Origin: Actinomycetota bacterium
Lineage (GTDB): Bacteria; Actinomycetota; Actinomycetes; S36-B12
NCBI GenBank assembly: GCA_016870195.1
Contig: VGCC01000011.1
Coordinates: 1-62,791 of the forward strand
DNA: 62,791 nucleotides
Direction of reading: 5' to 3'
Numbering within the stretch: the first letter of the stretch is position 1; each line of letters starts with the position of its first letter. The notes under the pieces are model-generated. The model saw only the letters and a list, made by a program, of their open reading frames with translations, did no database searches and was not told the DNA's origin. The translations under genes were made by a program, and so were the position numbers. Below are positions 26,318-34,815 of this stretch, one piece after another.

Positions 26318-27154
26318 GTGGAGTGGTGGATTGAGCCCTTCGCCCTAGGTTTCCAACAGCGGGCGCTGGTGGGCGGCATGTTGGCCGCGATCATGTCTGC
26401 TGTCGTGGGCACCTGGTTGGTCCTGCGCGGCATGAGTTTCTTCGGTGACGCATTCGTGCACGGCGTGATCCCCGGGATCGCTGCTGCCGTGGTGCTCAAC
26501 GTCAACCCGCTGCTGGGTGCGGCCGTCGCCGCGCTCGTGATGGTGCTCGCCATCGAGGTCGTCCACCGGCAGACCGCACTCAGCGAGGACACGGCGATCG
26601 GCCTGCTCTTCGTGGGCATGCTTGCCCTCGGTGTCGTGATCATCTCGCGCCTGGACAGTTACACCGGCAGTCTCACGTCGATTCTCTTCGGCGACATCCT
26701 CGGGGTGACGATGCAGAACCTGATCGGCCAGGCGATCCTCGCGGTCGTTGTTGTCGCGGCCACGACAATCCTCTACCGACCCCTGCTCGCCCTGTCCTTC
26801 AATCGCGAGAAGTCAGAACTCTGGGGGATGAAGCCGAACCGCACGCACGCGGCGCTGATGGTGTTGATCGCCGCCGCGGTCATCGGCTCCTATCAATCTG
26901 TCGGGACTCTGCTCGTCTTCGGACTCCTCGTCGGACCTCCTGCGACGGCAGCACTCCTCGCGCGCACCGTTCCCCAGATGATGCTGATCGCTGTCGGCGT
27001 GGGTGTTGTCTCGGTATGGATCGGCCTACTCATCAGCTACCACCTCGGAACAGCGGGTTCGGCCACCATGTCGATGATCCCGATCATCGTCTTCTTCGTC
27101 GTCCTCGCCGTGCGCCGCCTCATGCCGCGTCGGGCGGAGGTGGCACATGTCTGA
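26318..27154 (+). CDS. znuB: Zinc/manganese ABC transporter permease
   Basis: 278 residues from GTG 26318, 3 bp after znuA. Eight or nine helices make up the ABC-3 permease fold; GTWLVLRGMSFFGDAFVHGVIPGIA near residues 28-49 and LLVFGLLVGPPATAALLAR near 198-216 are the family landmarks, the second containing the ATPase-contact region. It forms the membrane channel for metal delivered by the binding lipoprotein. It overlaps the ATPase gene by 8 bp. Confidence 0.9.
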   Translation: MEWWIEPFALGFQQRALVGGMLAAIMSAVVGTWLVLRGMSFFGDAFVHGVIPGIAAAVVLNVNPLLGAAVAALVMVLAIEVVHRQTALSEDTAIGLLFVGMLALGVVIISRLDSYTGSLTSILFGDILGVTMQNLIGQAILAVVVVAATTILYRPLLALSFNREKSELWGMKPNRTHAALMVLIAAAVIGSYQSVGTLLVFGLLVGPPATAALLARTVPQMMLIAVGVGVVSVWIGLLISYHLGTAGSATMSMIPIIVFFVVLAVRRLMPRRAEVAHV

Positions 27155-27926
27155 CGTCGTCGTCGGGGAGTCGGTGGTGATCGAGCGTGGGAATCGGACG
27201 GCCGTCGCAGCATCGAACTTCACCATCCCAGACGGGTCGATCACGGCGATCATCGGACCGAACGGGAGCGGGAAGTCGACCCTGCTGCACGCGATCGCGG
27301 GCTTGCTCCCGATCACTGCGGGCACCCTGCATGTCTTCGGCGCGGATCCGCAGGCCAGTCGGGAGAAGATCTCGTACGTGCTGCAGTACACCGCGGCGCC
27401 CACGGGTACCCCGTTGACTGTGCGCAAGACGGTGGGCATGGGGCGCTATCCGGGAGCCGGACTCCTACGACGATTCACCACGACGGATCGCGAGCGGATC
27501 ACGTCGGCATTGGAGCGACTCGAGATCACGGACCTCGAACGACGTCACCTCACCGAGCTCTCGGGTGGTCAACGCCAACGGGTGTATGTCGCCCAAGGCA
27601 TCGCGCAGGACCACGCGATGCTGCTCCTGGATGAGCCGCTCACCGGGCTCGACCTCAACTCAGCGCGCACCATCGATGCGATCATCCACGAGGAACCCAC
27701 CCGGGGATGCACCGTCGTCTTGACGACCCATGACCTCGAGGAGGCCCGGGCGGCGGACCATGTGATTCTCACGGCTGGTCGGGTGATCGCAAGCGGACCC
27801 CCGGCGACCGTGCTGACCACAGCGAATCTCGCTACCGCCTACGGCCTCGGAACCCTCCACGAGGTGGATGAGCAGGCACCTCTGTTCCCGACCGAGCATC
27901 ATGAGCACCATGGCCACGACCACTAG
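27147..27926 (+). CDS. znuC: Zinc/manganese ABC transporter ATPase with His-rich tail
   Basis: 259 residues with Walker A GPNGSGKST (37-45), signature LSGGQRQR near 138, Walker B LLLDEP and switch THD. The extreme C-terminus, TEHHEHHGHDH, is His-rich, a feature seen in metal-handling ATPases and possibly able to bind cytosolic zinc. The gene overlaps the start of the Fur-family regulator, so import and repression are co-transcribed. Confidence 0.9.
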   Translation: MSDVVVGESVVIERGNRTAVAASNFTIPDGSITAIIGPNGSGKSTLLHAIAGLLPITAGTLHVFGADPQASREKISYVLQYTAAPTGTPLTVRKTVGMGRYPGAGLLRRFTTTDRERITSALERLEITDLERRHLTELSGGQRQRVYVAQGIAQDHAMLLLDEPLTGLDLNSARTIDAIIHEEPTRGCTVVLTTHDLEEARAADHVILTAGRVIASGPPATVLTTANLATAYGLGTLHEVDEQAPLFPTEHHEHHGHDH

Positions 27927-28323
27927 AGGCGAGCAGGCCCGGGTCGGCATCCGCTCCACGAAGCAGCGGGCAGCCGTTCTCACGGCACTCGCAGAGATCG
28001 ACGACTTCCGTTCCACGCAGGAGTTGCACGACTACCTGCGCCAACGCGGTGACGCGGTGGGTCTCACAACCGTCTATCGGACTCTCCAGGCCCTGGCGGA
28101 GGCCGGGGACGTTGACGTCATCGTGCGCGAGGACGGCGAGAGTGTCTACCGGCAGTGCAGTAGCACCCATCATCACCACCTTGTGTGTCGGGACTGTGGG
28201 CGCACCGTCGAAGTCGAGGGGCCCGCGGTCGAACGGTGGGCAACGCGCGTGGCGGACGACAACGGCATCACCGACATCAGTCACACATTGGAGATCTTCG
28301 GGGTGTGCTCGAACTGCACGTGA
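27901..28323 (+). CDS. zur: Fur-family metalloregulator, probably Zur
   Basis: 140 residues. Winged-helix domain (TKQRAAVLTAL to LTTVYRTLQALAEAG) is followed by the dimerisation domain with HHHHLVCRDCG and a closing CSNC, giving the two-CxxC structural zinc site and the regulatory His site. The gene is inside the znuABC operon, which identifies zinc as the probable effector. Two ATGs are possible (27901 and 27910); I chose 27901 because GAG lies at a suitable distance upstream. It likely represses its own operon via the site near 25246 when zinc is plentiful. Confidence 0.85.
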   Translation: MSTMATTTRGEQARVGIRSTKQRAAVLTALAEIDDFRSTQELHDYLRQRGDAVGLTTVYRTLQALAEAGDVDVIVREDGESVYRQCSSTHHHHLVCRDCGRTVEVEGPAVERWATRVADDNGITDISHTLEIFGVCSNCT

Positions 28324-28340
28324 TACTGTTTAGAGTATCA
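28321..28340 (+). promoter_or_regulatory. Inverted repeat before the XRE gene, candidate autoregulatory operator
   Basis: TGATACT (28321-28327) and AGTATCA (28334-28340) are perfect 7-bp arms around GTTTAG. The right arm contains most of TATCAT (28336-28341), a plausible -10 box, so a bound repressor would block initiation. The left arm overlaps the zur stop codon. Antitoxin-type XRE proteins usually bind such repeats at their own promoters. Confidence 0.5.
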
Positions 28341-28355
28341 TAGTCCGAGGAAGCC

Positions 28356-28934
28356 ATGATGACTGCATCCGCTCTGCTCCGCGCCGCGCGTTCCCATCGC
28401 GGCATCTCCCAACGGGCACTCGCCGACGCTGCCGGAATTCACCAACCTCGCGTCGCAGCCCTGGAGGGCGCCACCGAGGACGCCACTGTTAATCGCCTCG
28501 CCGAGCTCCTTCGAGTGCTGGGGGCACAACTCACTCTCGTGCCCTCGGAACTTCGCCCTGTGTGGGCTGCGGCCGATGACGTGAGACGTGCCTTGGGGAA
28601 AGACGATGAGCGCACCGCATGGCGCGAGATCATCCAACTCAGTGATGATTTGCGAGCTGCGGATGCCGCGACGTGTGTGACCCTCGCGATCGCTCCCCCT
28701 GCTCTCACTGGCGACCCTCACTTCGATGCACTCCTCGCAGCGATCACGGATGCAGCTCTCACCGATCGTCAACTACCTCGCCCCGAATGGCTGGATGATG
28801 AACGCTGGCGGCTTGCCGAGCCCTGGGATGTTGAAGACGTTCCAGCGCTTCAACGTGCCGCTCGAAAAGCAACCCCTGCCGCGAGCAAGCGCCACGGCAT
28901 CTACCTTGAGCGAGCAGTGTTGGAGAGCGTGTAA
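28356..28934 (+). CDS. XRE-family HTH protein, antitoxin-like
   Basis: 192 residues. A Cro/CI-type helix-turn-helix occupies about residues 4-62 (LRAARSHRGISQRALADAAGI...NRLAELLRVLG). The remainder is helical and acidic, ending HGIYLERAVLESV, a terminus I associate with antitoxins paired with nucleotidyltransferase-type (AbiEii-like) toxins. GAGGAA precedes the ATG. The TAA stop overlaps an ATG (TAATG), the usual toxin-coupling layout, but that downstream frame closes after 21 codons and runs into the uppS 3' end. It is therefore either an orphan antitoxin or an ordinary regulator. Confidence 0.7.
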   Translation: MMTASALLRAARSHRGISQRALADAAGIHQPRVAALEGATEDATVNRLAELLRVLGAQLTLVPSELRPVWAAADDVRRALGKDDERTAWREIIQLSDDLRAADAATCVTLAIAPPALTGDPHFDALLAAITDAALTDRQLPRPEWLDDERWRLAEPWDVEDVPALQRAARKATPAASKRHGIYLERAVLESV

Positions 28935-28965
28935 TGCCGTCCACAATGACACCAGTGGCGCCTAC

Positions 28966-29736
28966 CTACGGTGCAGTGTTCGGAACCGCTCCCCCATAGC
29001 GACGATCCCGCGAGGCGTAGATCTCGCAGGCCTGCCAGAGATGACGGCGGTCGAAGTCCGGCCACAGGGTGTCCAGGAACACCATCTCCGCGTAGGCGGA
29101 TTGCCACAGCAGGAAGTTGCTCGTCCGCTGCTCCCCGGAAGACCGGACGAAGAGATCGACATCGGGCATGTCGGGTTCATCGAGATAGCGATGGAATGTC
29201 TTCTCGGAGATAGAGCCGGGATCCAGTCGTCCAGCCTTGACCTCTCCGGCAATCCGTGCCGTTGCATCGATGATCTCGGCACGGCCGCCATAGTTCACGC
29301 ACATCGTGAGCGTCAGCTTCTTGTTGCGGGCGGTCAACTTCTCCGCCTCCTCCAACTCGTCGATGACGCTCTTCCACAGTCGCGGACGCCTGCCCGCCCA
29401 GCGGATCCGAACACCGAGATCGTTCATCTCATCGCGTCTGCGGCGGATGACGTCGCGATTGAAACCCATGAGGAACCGCACCTCGTCGGGTGAGCGTTTC
29501 CAGTTCTCGGTGGAGAAGGCATAGGCGCTGATCCAGCCGATGCCCAACTCGAGTGCACCGTGGACGCAGTCGAGCAGACTCGCCTCACCGGCTTCGTGCC
29601 CGGCGGTGCGCGGGAGACCACGCTGCTTGGCCCAGCGGCCGTTACCGTCCATGACCAGAGCGACGTGGCGTGGGATCAGGTCCTTGGGAATCGCCGGAGG
29701 TCGGGCACCCGAAGGGTGCGGGGGCGGCGATGTCAC
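28966..29736 (-). CDS. uppS: Polyprenyl diphosphate synthase (UppS, cis-prenyltransferase)
   Basis: 256 residues. It elongates a short allylic diphosphate with isopentenyl diphosphate to make the long lipid carrier (C50-C55) for peptidoglycan and arabinan precursors. [19 protein letters not shown] near 26-44 is the diphosphate/Mg site with the catalytic Asp; [13 protein letters not shown] and [24 protein letters not shown] are the other conserved regions. In mycobacteria the matching gene (Rv2361c) makes decaprenyl diphosphate, also the lipid used by the UbiA and DprE enzymes at the left of this window. It follows recO on the same strand. Confidence 0.94.
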   Translation of the reverse strand: MTSPPPHPSGARPPAIPKDLIPRHVALVMDGNGRWAKQRGLPRTAGHEAGEASLLDCVHGALELGIGWISAYAFSTENWKRSPDEVRFLMGFNRDVIRRRRDEMNDLGVRIRWAGRRPRLWKSVIDELEEAEKLTARNKKLTLTMCVNYGGRAEIIDATARIAGEVKAGRLDPGSISEKTFHRYLDEPDMPDVDLFVRSSGEQRTSNFLLWQSAYAEMVFLDTLWPDFDRRHLWQACEIYASRDRRYGGAVPNTAP

Positions 29737-29751
29737 CGACCCATCCTCACA

Positions 29752-30483
29752 TCAGGCACGCTGGACGAGGGGAAGGGATCGCAGATCCCGCTCCAGGTGC
29801 CACTGGACGAAGGCCGCGACGAGTCCGCTCGCCTCACGTCGTTCCCGTGCCTCGGTTTCTTCGGCCGTGTTCCAGTCACCGCTCAAAAGGGCACCTAGCA
29901 GCGCCACCGTCATCGGCGACGGGGTAGCCGATCCTGGTGGACGGCATTCGGGACAGACCATCCCACCGGCACCGATGTGAAAGGCACGGTGCGGACCGTC
30001 AGCACCACACCGAGCGCAGTCACCGAAGGACGGCGACCACCCGGCGATCGCCAGGGAGCGCAGAAGGAACGCGTCCAAGATCAAGGTCGGCTCGTGCTCG
30101 CGATGCGCCAGCGAGCGCAGTCCGGAGACCAGGAGGGCGTACTGCTGAACCGCGGGTTCCCGCTCCTCCGGGGTGAGGCGTTCGGCGGTCTCCACCATCA
30201 CGTTCCCGGCCGTCCACCGCGGGTAGTCATCGGACATCTGCCCACCGAGGGCTTCGATGGTCTCCACCTGGGTCACGTTGTCAAGTGACCGCCCCTTATA
30301 CAACTGGATGTCGACGTGACTGAACGGCTCGAGGCGCGCGCCAATGCGACTGGTCGTCTTGCGCACACCCCGCGCCACCGCGCGAATGCGACCGCGTCCG
30401 CGAGTGAGGAGGGTGATGATGCGATCGGCCTCACCGAGCTTCTGGGTGCGAAGCACCACACCTTCGTCACGGTAGACAGCCAC
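29752..30483 (-). CDS. recO: DNA repair protein RecO
   Basis: 243 residues: OB-fold start ([25 protein letters not shown]), helical domain, and a zinc-ribbon-like cluster with CARCG and CPECR (four Cys). RecO works with RecR to load RecA on SSB-coated gaps. GTG or ATG start at 30483 leaves 39 bp from the Era stop. Adjacent era and uppS give the standard actinomycete order. Confidence 0.93.
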   Translation of the reverse strand: MAVYRDEGVVLRTQKLGEADRIITLLTRGRGRIRAVARGVRKTTSRIGARLEPFSHVDIQLYKGRSLDNVTQVETIEALGGQMSDDYPRWTAGNVMVETAERLTPEEREPAVQQYALLVSGLRSLAHREHEPTLILDAFLLRSLAIAGWSPSFGDCARCGADGPHRAFHIGAGGMVCPECRPPGSATPSPMTVALLGALLSGDWNTAEETEARERREASGLVAAFVQWHLERDLRSLPLVQRA

Positions 30484-30522
30484 GCTGCATTCTCGCAGAC
30501 GCGAGGACGTGAATCCGGTTCC

Positions 30523-31437
30523 TCAGAAGCCGAGCCGGCGAAGTTGCTTCGGATCCCTCTGCCAGTCCTTGGCCACCTTCACGTGCAGGTCCAGGAACAC
30601 CGGCACACCCAGAAGTCGTTCAATCTCGGGACGTGCCTGCGCGCCGACCTGACGCAGGCGCGACCCTCCCTTGCCGATGATGATCCCCTTCTGGCTGTCG
30701 CGCTCCACGAACACCGTGGCTCGGACATCTGTAAGCGGCTTGTCCGCGGGTCGATCCTCGCGCGGCACGATCTCCTCCACGACGACGGCGATGGAGTGCG
30801 GAAGCTCCTCGGTGACCCCTTCCAGCGCGGCTTCGCGGATGAGCTCGGCCACGGTGATGTCGATGTCTTCATCGCCCGCGGCGTCATCCGGGTAGAGCCG
30901 CGGGCCCTCCGGCAACAGCGCGATCAACTCCTCCGTGAGGCGGTCCACCTGGAACCCCTCACGCGCCGACACCGGGATGATGTGCGCGAGGTCCAGGTGG
31001 TGCTCCTCCCCGAACTGCTGCACAGCGAGAAGCACACCCGCCAGTGACTCCCGTGAAACTGCGTCGGCCTTGGTGACGATCGCGAGGAGCGGGGCCTTCG
31101 ACGCGGCGCGCACCTGGGTGGCGATGAACAGGTCACCCGGCCCGATCTCCTGATCCGCGGGCAGGCACAGTCCGATCAGATCGACACTCGACCAGGCCTC
31201 GCGCACCTGATCGTTGAGTCGCTCACCCAGCAGGGTTCGTGGTCGATGCATTCCAGGCGTATCAACGACGATGAGCTGGCCATCGGGACGGGTGACGATG
31301 CCGCGGATGATCCGCCGCGTGGTCTGCGGTCGATCCGACGTGATCGCCACCTTCTGGCCGACGACCGCGTTCATGAGCGTCGACTTGCCGGCGTTGGGCC
31401 GACCGGTGAAGGCGACGAATCCGCTGCGGAAGGTCAT
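30523..31437 (-). CDS. era: GTPase Era
   Basis: 304 residues, starting at ATG 31437, where it overlaps the preceding stop as TGATG; the frame extends further upstream but only over the neighbouring gene. G1 GRPNAGKST, DTPG (G3) and TKAD (a variant of NKxD, G4) define the GTPase domain; GKGGSRLRQVG near residue 255 is the type II KH RNA-binding domain. Era binds the 3' end of 16S rRNA in 30S maturation, in line with neighbours YbeY and RsmE. Confidence 0.94.
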   Translation of the reverse strand: MTFRSGFVAFTGRPNAGKSTLMNAVVGQKVAITSDRPQTTRRIIRGIVTRPDGQLIVVDTPGMHRPRTLLGERLNDQVREAWSSVDLIGLCLPADQEIGPGDLFIATQVRAASKAPLLAIVTKADAVSRESLAGVLLAVQQFGEEHHLDLAHIIPVSAREGFQVDRLTEELIALLPEGPRLYPDDAAGDEDIDITVAELIREAALEGVTEELPHSIAVVVEEIVPREDRPADKPLTDVRATVFVERDSQKGIIIGKGGSRLRQVGAQARPEIERLLGVPVFLDLHVKVAKDWQRDPKQLRRLGF

Positions 31438-31778
31438 CAGGACCGCAGAACCGCTGTGGTCGACCCCGAGGTGGAGCACAGGTAGATGGGAACGCCAACC
31501 CCCGCGAGGGCGCTGACCACATCGACGTCGATCGCCCCGCGATCCGTCACCACGACCGCCGCCTCGAGGCCACGTGCACCGGCGGCCGCAGCTTGCACGA
31601 CCGCGAGATCGAGGGCCGACCAGGTTCGCCCACCCAGGGTGACGGCGGCGGAGCTGTAGGTGCGACCGGTTTCGTCGCGGACCGCCGCGCCCTCCGACGC
31701 CTGGATACGTGCCGCGGCACCCCGCGCGAGGGTGAAGAGTTTCACGTCCTCCTGGTCCAGCTGCTCAGTCATCGACAT
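31437..31778 (-). CDS. Cytidine deaminase-like protein without zinc ligands (Rv2365c-like)
   Basis: 113 residues. Position between the CBS-domain protein and era, length and the RTYSSAAVTLGGRTWSALDLAV segment match the mycobacterial Rv2365c family, whose fold resembles cytidine deaminase. The catalytic motifs are absent: there is no HAE/CAE and no PCxxC, and its lone Cys is in YLCSTSGS. It is therefore probably not a deaminase. ATGs occur at 31778 and 31772, both within the end of the preceding gene; the second gives tighter overlap. Its conserved place suggests a role linked to Era or ribosome assembly, unproven. Confidence 0.7.
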   Translation of the reverse strand: MSMTEQLDQEDVKLFTLARGAAARIQASEGAAVRDETGRTYSSAAVTLGGRTWSALDLAVVQAAAAGARGLEAAVVVTDRGAIDVDVVSALAGVGVPIYLCSTSGSTTAVLRS

Positions 31779-33063
31779 CCTCGTCGGTGGTGCGCACGGG
31801 ACGGGCTAGGACCGTGCCGATGCGGTTACGGCGCCCCGCTCCCCGCTCGGCGATTAGGACCCAGCCATCCTCGGCGATATCCGCACCGGCGATGGGCACA
31901 CGCCCGAGACGCTTGGCCATGAGGCCGAGGACGGTATCGACCCCCTCCTCCTCGGAGTCGATGTCGATACCGATCAGATCGGCGAAGTCATCGATGTTCA
32001 TCCGCGACATGACCCGGTACGCCCCATCCGAGAGCTCGGTGACCTCCGGGGCTGCGGTGTCGTACTCATCAGCGATCTCGCCGACGATCTCCTCGAGGAT
32101 GTCCTCAATCGTCACGATTCCCGCAGTGCCGCCGTACTCGTCGATGACGATGGCCATGTGGACCCGAGCGCTCTGCATGTCCCGGAGCAGTTCATCGGCG
32201 CGCTTGCTATCCGGTACGAAGTACGGCGCACGCATGAGCGAGTCAACCGATTCGGTGTTCTCGGCATCGCGGTGCTCGAATGTGCGCTTCACGATGTCCT
32301 TGAGATAGATGACACCCACGATGTCGTCGGCGCTTTCCCGGATCACCGGGATACGCGAGTACCCGGACCTGAGTCCTAAAGACATCGCCTGGCGGAGTGC
32401 CTTACTGCGCTCGATGAAGACCATGTCCGTGCGGGGCACCATCACCTCGCGGGCGAAGGTGTCTCCTAACTCGAAGACCGAGTGGATCATCTGGCGCTCG
32501 TCGTCCTCGATCAGGGAGTTCTCCCCGGCCATGTCCACCAGTTCACGCAGTTCGGCCTCGCTGTCGAAGGGTCCCTGGCGGAAACCCTTGCCGGGTGTCA
32601 AGGCATTACCCAGGTAGATGAGCAGTGTTGCCAGCGGGCTCAGGATCCGGGTGAGCAGGATCGTCGGGCGGGCGGCCACGAGCGAGATCCGCTCCGCATG
32701 CTGCCGACCCAGGGTTCGCGGCGCAACCCCCAAACCGACGTATGCGATGAGGACCAGGATCACGATCGTGATGACGTAGGCGAGCCACTCCGCCATTCCG
32801 TCGAGGAGGAAATCGGAGATCAGTGATCTGCTGAGCAGCACGATCGCGGTAATCGTCGACACCGTGGACAGGAAGAACAGCACGTTCACGTACCGCGGAC
32901 GATCGTCGAGGATGGTCAGGACCCGAACGGCCCGCGGATTGTCCTCGCGACGTAGTTCGTCGATCCGAGAGCGTGACACGCGACCGAAGGCCGTCTCGGC
33001 GCTGACCAGTAGTGCCGAGACGATGAAGAGCAGGATCGCGATGGCGATCTCGAGCAGACTCAC
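31765..33063 (-). CDS. HlyC/CorC-family membrane protein with CBS domains
   Basis: 432 residues: an N-terminal CNNM/DUF21 membrane domain with four helices (about 3-24, 57-77, 87-107 and 125-150), two CBS domains (about 200-325, with VMVPRTDMVFI and HMAIVIDEYGGTAGIVTIEDILEEIVG) and a C-terminal CorC_HlyC domain (about 345-415). Family members transport or sense Mg2+/Co2+. It is the standard neighbour of ybeY and era in actinomycetes. The start overlaps the YbeY stop by 4 bp. Confidence 0.9.
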   Translation of the reverse strand: MSLLEIAIAILLFIVSALLVSAETAFGRVSRSRIDELRREDNPRAVRVLTILDDRPRYVNVLFFLSTVSTITAIVLLSRSLISDFLLDGMAEWLAYVITIVILVLIAYVGLGVAPRTLGRQHAERISLVAARPTILLTRILSPLATLLIYLGNALTPGKGFRQGPFDSEAELRELVDMAGENSLIEDDERQMIHSVFELGDTFAREVMVPRTDMVFIERSKALRQAMSLGLRSGYSRIPVIRESADDIVGVIYLKDIVKRTFEHRDAENTESVDSLMRAPYFVPDSKRADELLRDMQSARVHMAIVIDEYGGTAGIVTIEDILEEIVGEIADEYDTAAPEVTELSDGAYRVMSRMNIDDFADLIGIDIDSEEEGVDTVLGLMAKRLGRVPIAGADIAEDGWVLIAERGAGRRNRIGTVLARPVRTTDEDVDD

Positions 33064-33500
33064 GTCCTGTTACCCCACGATTCCAGCAGCGAATCCTGCA
33101 ACGCGAACATCTCGCGGTACTCCTCCTCGGTTGCGTGGTCATATCCCAGCAGATGCAGCGTGCCATGGGTCACGAGGAACCCGACCTCGGCACAGAGGGA
33201 CCGGCCGTGGGTCTCCGCTTGCCGCTCTGCCACGGGGATGCAGACCGCGATGTCCCCCAGGACACCGGGCTCCGCTGCCCGCGGTACGAGTTCATCCATC
33301 GGGAAGGACAGCACATCCGTCGGTCCCGCCTCTCCCATCCATCGCTCATGCAGTGCGCTCATCTCCGATTCATCCACGAACGCCACACTCACCTCGCACC
33401 CCTCGGGCATTCCGAGTTCGACAAGGTGATGCTCGATGAGCGCGGTGAGATCGGCGCAGGGATTCGGCAGCCCGGTGATCTCGACGACGTAGGCGCTCAT
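33060..33500 (-). CDS. ybeY: Endoribonuclease YbeY
   Basis: 146 residues with the zinc-binding motif HGTLHLLGYDH near residues 114-124 (HxxxHxxGxDH). YbeY takes part in 16S rRNA 3'-end maturation and 70S quality control. VLSFPMDE earlier is another conserved stretch. It overlaps phoH and the CBS-domain gene by 4 bp on either side, so the block is translated as a coupled unit. Confidence 0.94.
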   Translation of the reverse strand: MSAYVVEITGLPNPCADLTALIEHHLVELGMPEGCEVSVAFVDESEMSALHERWMGEAGPTDVLSFPMDELVPRAAEPGVLGDIAVCIPVAERQAETHGRSLCAEVGFLVTHGTLHLLGYDHATEEEYREMFALQDSLLESWGNRT

Positions 33501-34474
33501 GACTCCCGCAGCGCGTCATAACGGGCGTAGGCGTCGACGATTCGCCCCACGAGTTTGTGGCGCACCACGTCGTGTGATGTGAGCCGGCAGAACTCGACAT
33601 CCTCGATGCCCTCCAGGATCTCGGACACGACGCGGAGTCCACTGTCCACACCGCGCGGGAGATCGACCTGCGTCACGTCACCGGTCACCACCATCGTGGA
33701 ACCGAACCCGAGTCGCGTGAGGAACATCTTCATCTGCTCCGCCGAGGTGTTCTGCGCCTCGTCGAGGATGATGAAGGAATCATTGAGCGTGCGTCCGCGC
33801 ATGTAGGCAAGCGGGGCAATCTCGATTGTTCCGGATGTGATGAGTCGCGGGATCGACTCGGGGTCGATCATGTCGTGCAGGGCGTCGTAGAGCGGCCGCA
33901 GGTAGGGGTCGATCTTCTCGGACAGGGTGCCCGGGAGGAATCCAAGTCGCTCGCCCGCCTCCACAGCAGGCCGGGTGAGCACGATGCGCGTGATGCGCTT
34001 CGCCTGTAGCGCCTGCACGGCCTTCGCAACGGCCAGGTAGGTCTTGCCTGTACCTGCGGGGCCGATGCCGAAGACGATGGTGTGAGCGTCGATGGCGTCC
34101 ACGTAGCGCTTCTGATTCAACGTCTTCGGTCGAATGGTCTTGCCTCGATTGGACAGGATGTTCGCGGTGAGGACCTCGCTCGGGCGATTACCGCTTTTCA
34201 AGAGTCCGATCGATCGCTCGACCGACTCCGGCGAAAGCCCCTGCCCCGTGCGCAGCATGGCCAACATCTCGGAGACCAGAGTGTCGATGGCACCCACGTC
34301 GTCGGAGTCCCCGGAAACAGCTATCTGATTGCCGCGGACGAGGATGTCTGCGTTCGGGAATGCGTCTTCAATCAGACGTAGGAACTGATCCGAGGGACCC
34401 AGAAGCGCCACCATTGGTTGTGAATTCGGAACTTCGATGACGGTGCGCGCGGAGGCGGCTGACGTTGTGGCCAC
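33497..34474 (-). CDS. phoH: PhoH-family ATPase
   Basis: 325 residues: an N-terminal KH-like region (about 20-85), then the PhoH domain with Walker A GPAGTGKT near 138-145, LTRPAVEAGERLGFLPG and Walker B FIILDEAQNTSAEQMKMFLTR, followed by TGDVTQVDLP. It is a predicted RNA-acting ATPase, usually next to ybeY as here. Starts at GTG or ATG 34474, 2 bp after the HIT gene. Confidence 0.92.
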   Translation of the reverse strand: MATTSAASARTVIEVPNSQPMVALLGPSDQFLRLIEDAFPNADILVRGNQIAVSGDSDDVGAIDTLVSEMLAMLRTGQGLSPESVERSIGLLKSGNRPSEVLTANILSNRGKTIRPKTLNQKRYVDAIDAHTIVFGIGPAGTGKTYLAVAKAVQALQAKRITRIVLTRPAVEAGERLGFLPGTLSEKIDPYLRPLYDALHDMIDPESIPRLITSGTIEIAPLAYMRGRTLNDSFIILDEAQNTSAEQMKMFLTRLGFGSTMVVTGDVTQVDLPRGVDSGLRVVSEILEGIEDVEFCRLTSHDVVRHKLVGRIVDAYARYDALRES

Positions 34475-34476
34475 GA

Positions 34477-34815
34477 CTATCCCGGCGGCCAGGTCAGAGA
34501 GCGGCCACCGAGAACGTGGCCGTGCACGTGAAATACCGACTGCCCCGCCTCAGCCCCGGTGTTGAACACGAGGCGATAACCGGCGAGGTCCTCCATGCGC
34601 GCGATCTCGGCGGCCGCCTGCAGCACCGCGGCGGCGGCCTCCGGGGCTTGCTCGCTCAACTCGCCCACGTTCGAGTGGTGCTCCGTGGGCACGACGAGGA
34701 TGTGGGTCGGTGCCTTGGGGTCGATGTCACGAAAGGCGACGACCGAGTCCGTGCGCAGCACGATGTCCGCCGGGATATCGCCCGCCACGATGGCACAGAA
34801 GAGGCACTCAGGCAT
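34477..34815 (-). CDS. HIT-family nucleotide hydrolase (HinT-like)
   Basis: 112 residues from ATG 34815, which overlaps the rsmE stop (TGATG). CLFCAIVAGDIPA begins the fold and HVHGHVLGG (HxHxHxx, near residues 96-104) supplies the catalytic His. Enzymes of this group hydrolyse nucleoside phosphoramidates and similar adducts such as aminoacyl-AMP. The two Cys of CLFC often bind zinc with downstream His. It sits between rsmE and phoH in a conserved order. Confidence 0.92.
   Translation of the reverse strand: MPECLFCAIVAGDIPADIVLRTDSVVAFRDIDPKAPTHILVVPTEHHSNVGELSEQAPEAAAAVLQAAAEIARMEDLAGYRLVFNTGAEAGQSVFHVHGHVLGGRSLTWPPG

Noticed and set aside
30523-31479. Longer Era with 14 extra N-terminal residues from 31479
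   Set aside because: The extension lies over the preceding gene and has no counterpart in the family; ATG 31437 gives the tight TGATG overlap common in this genome.
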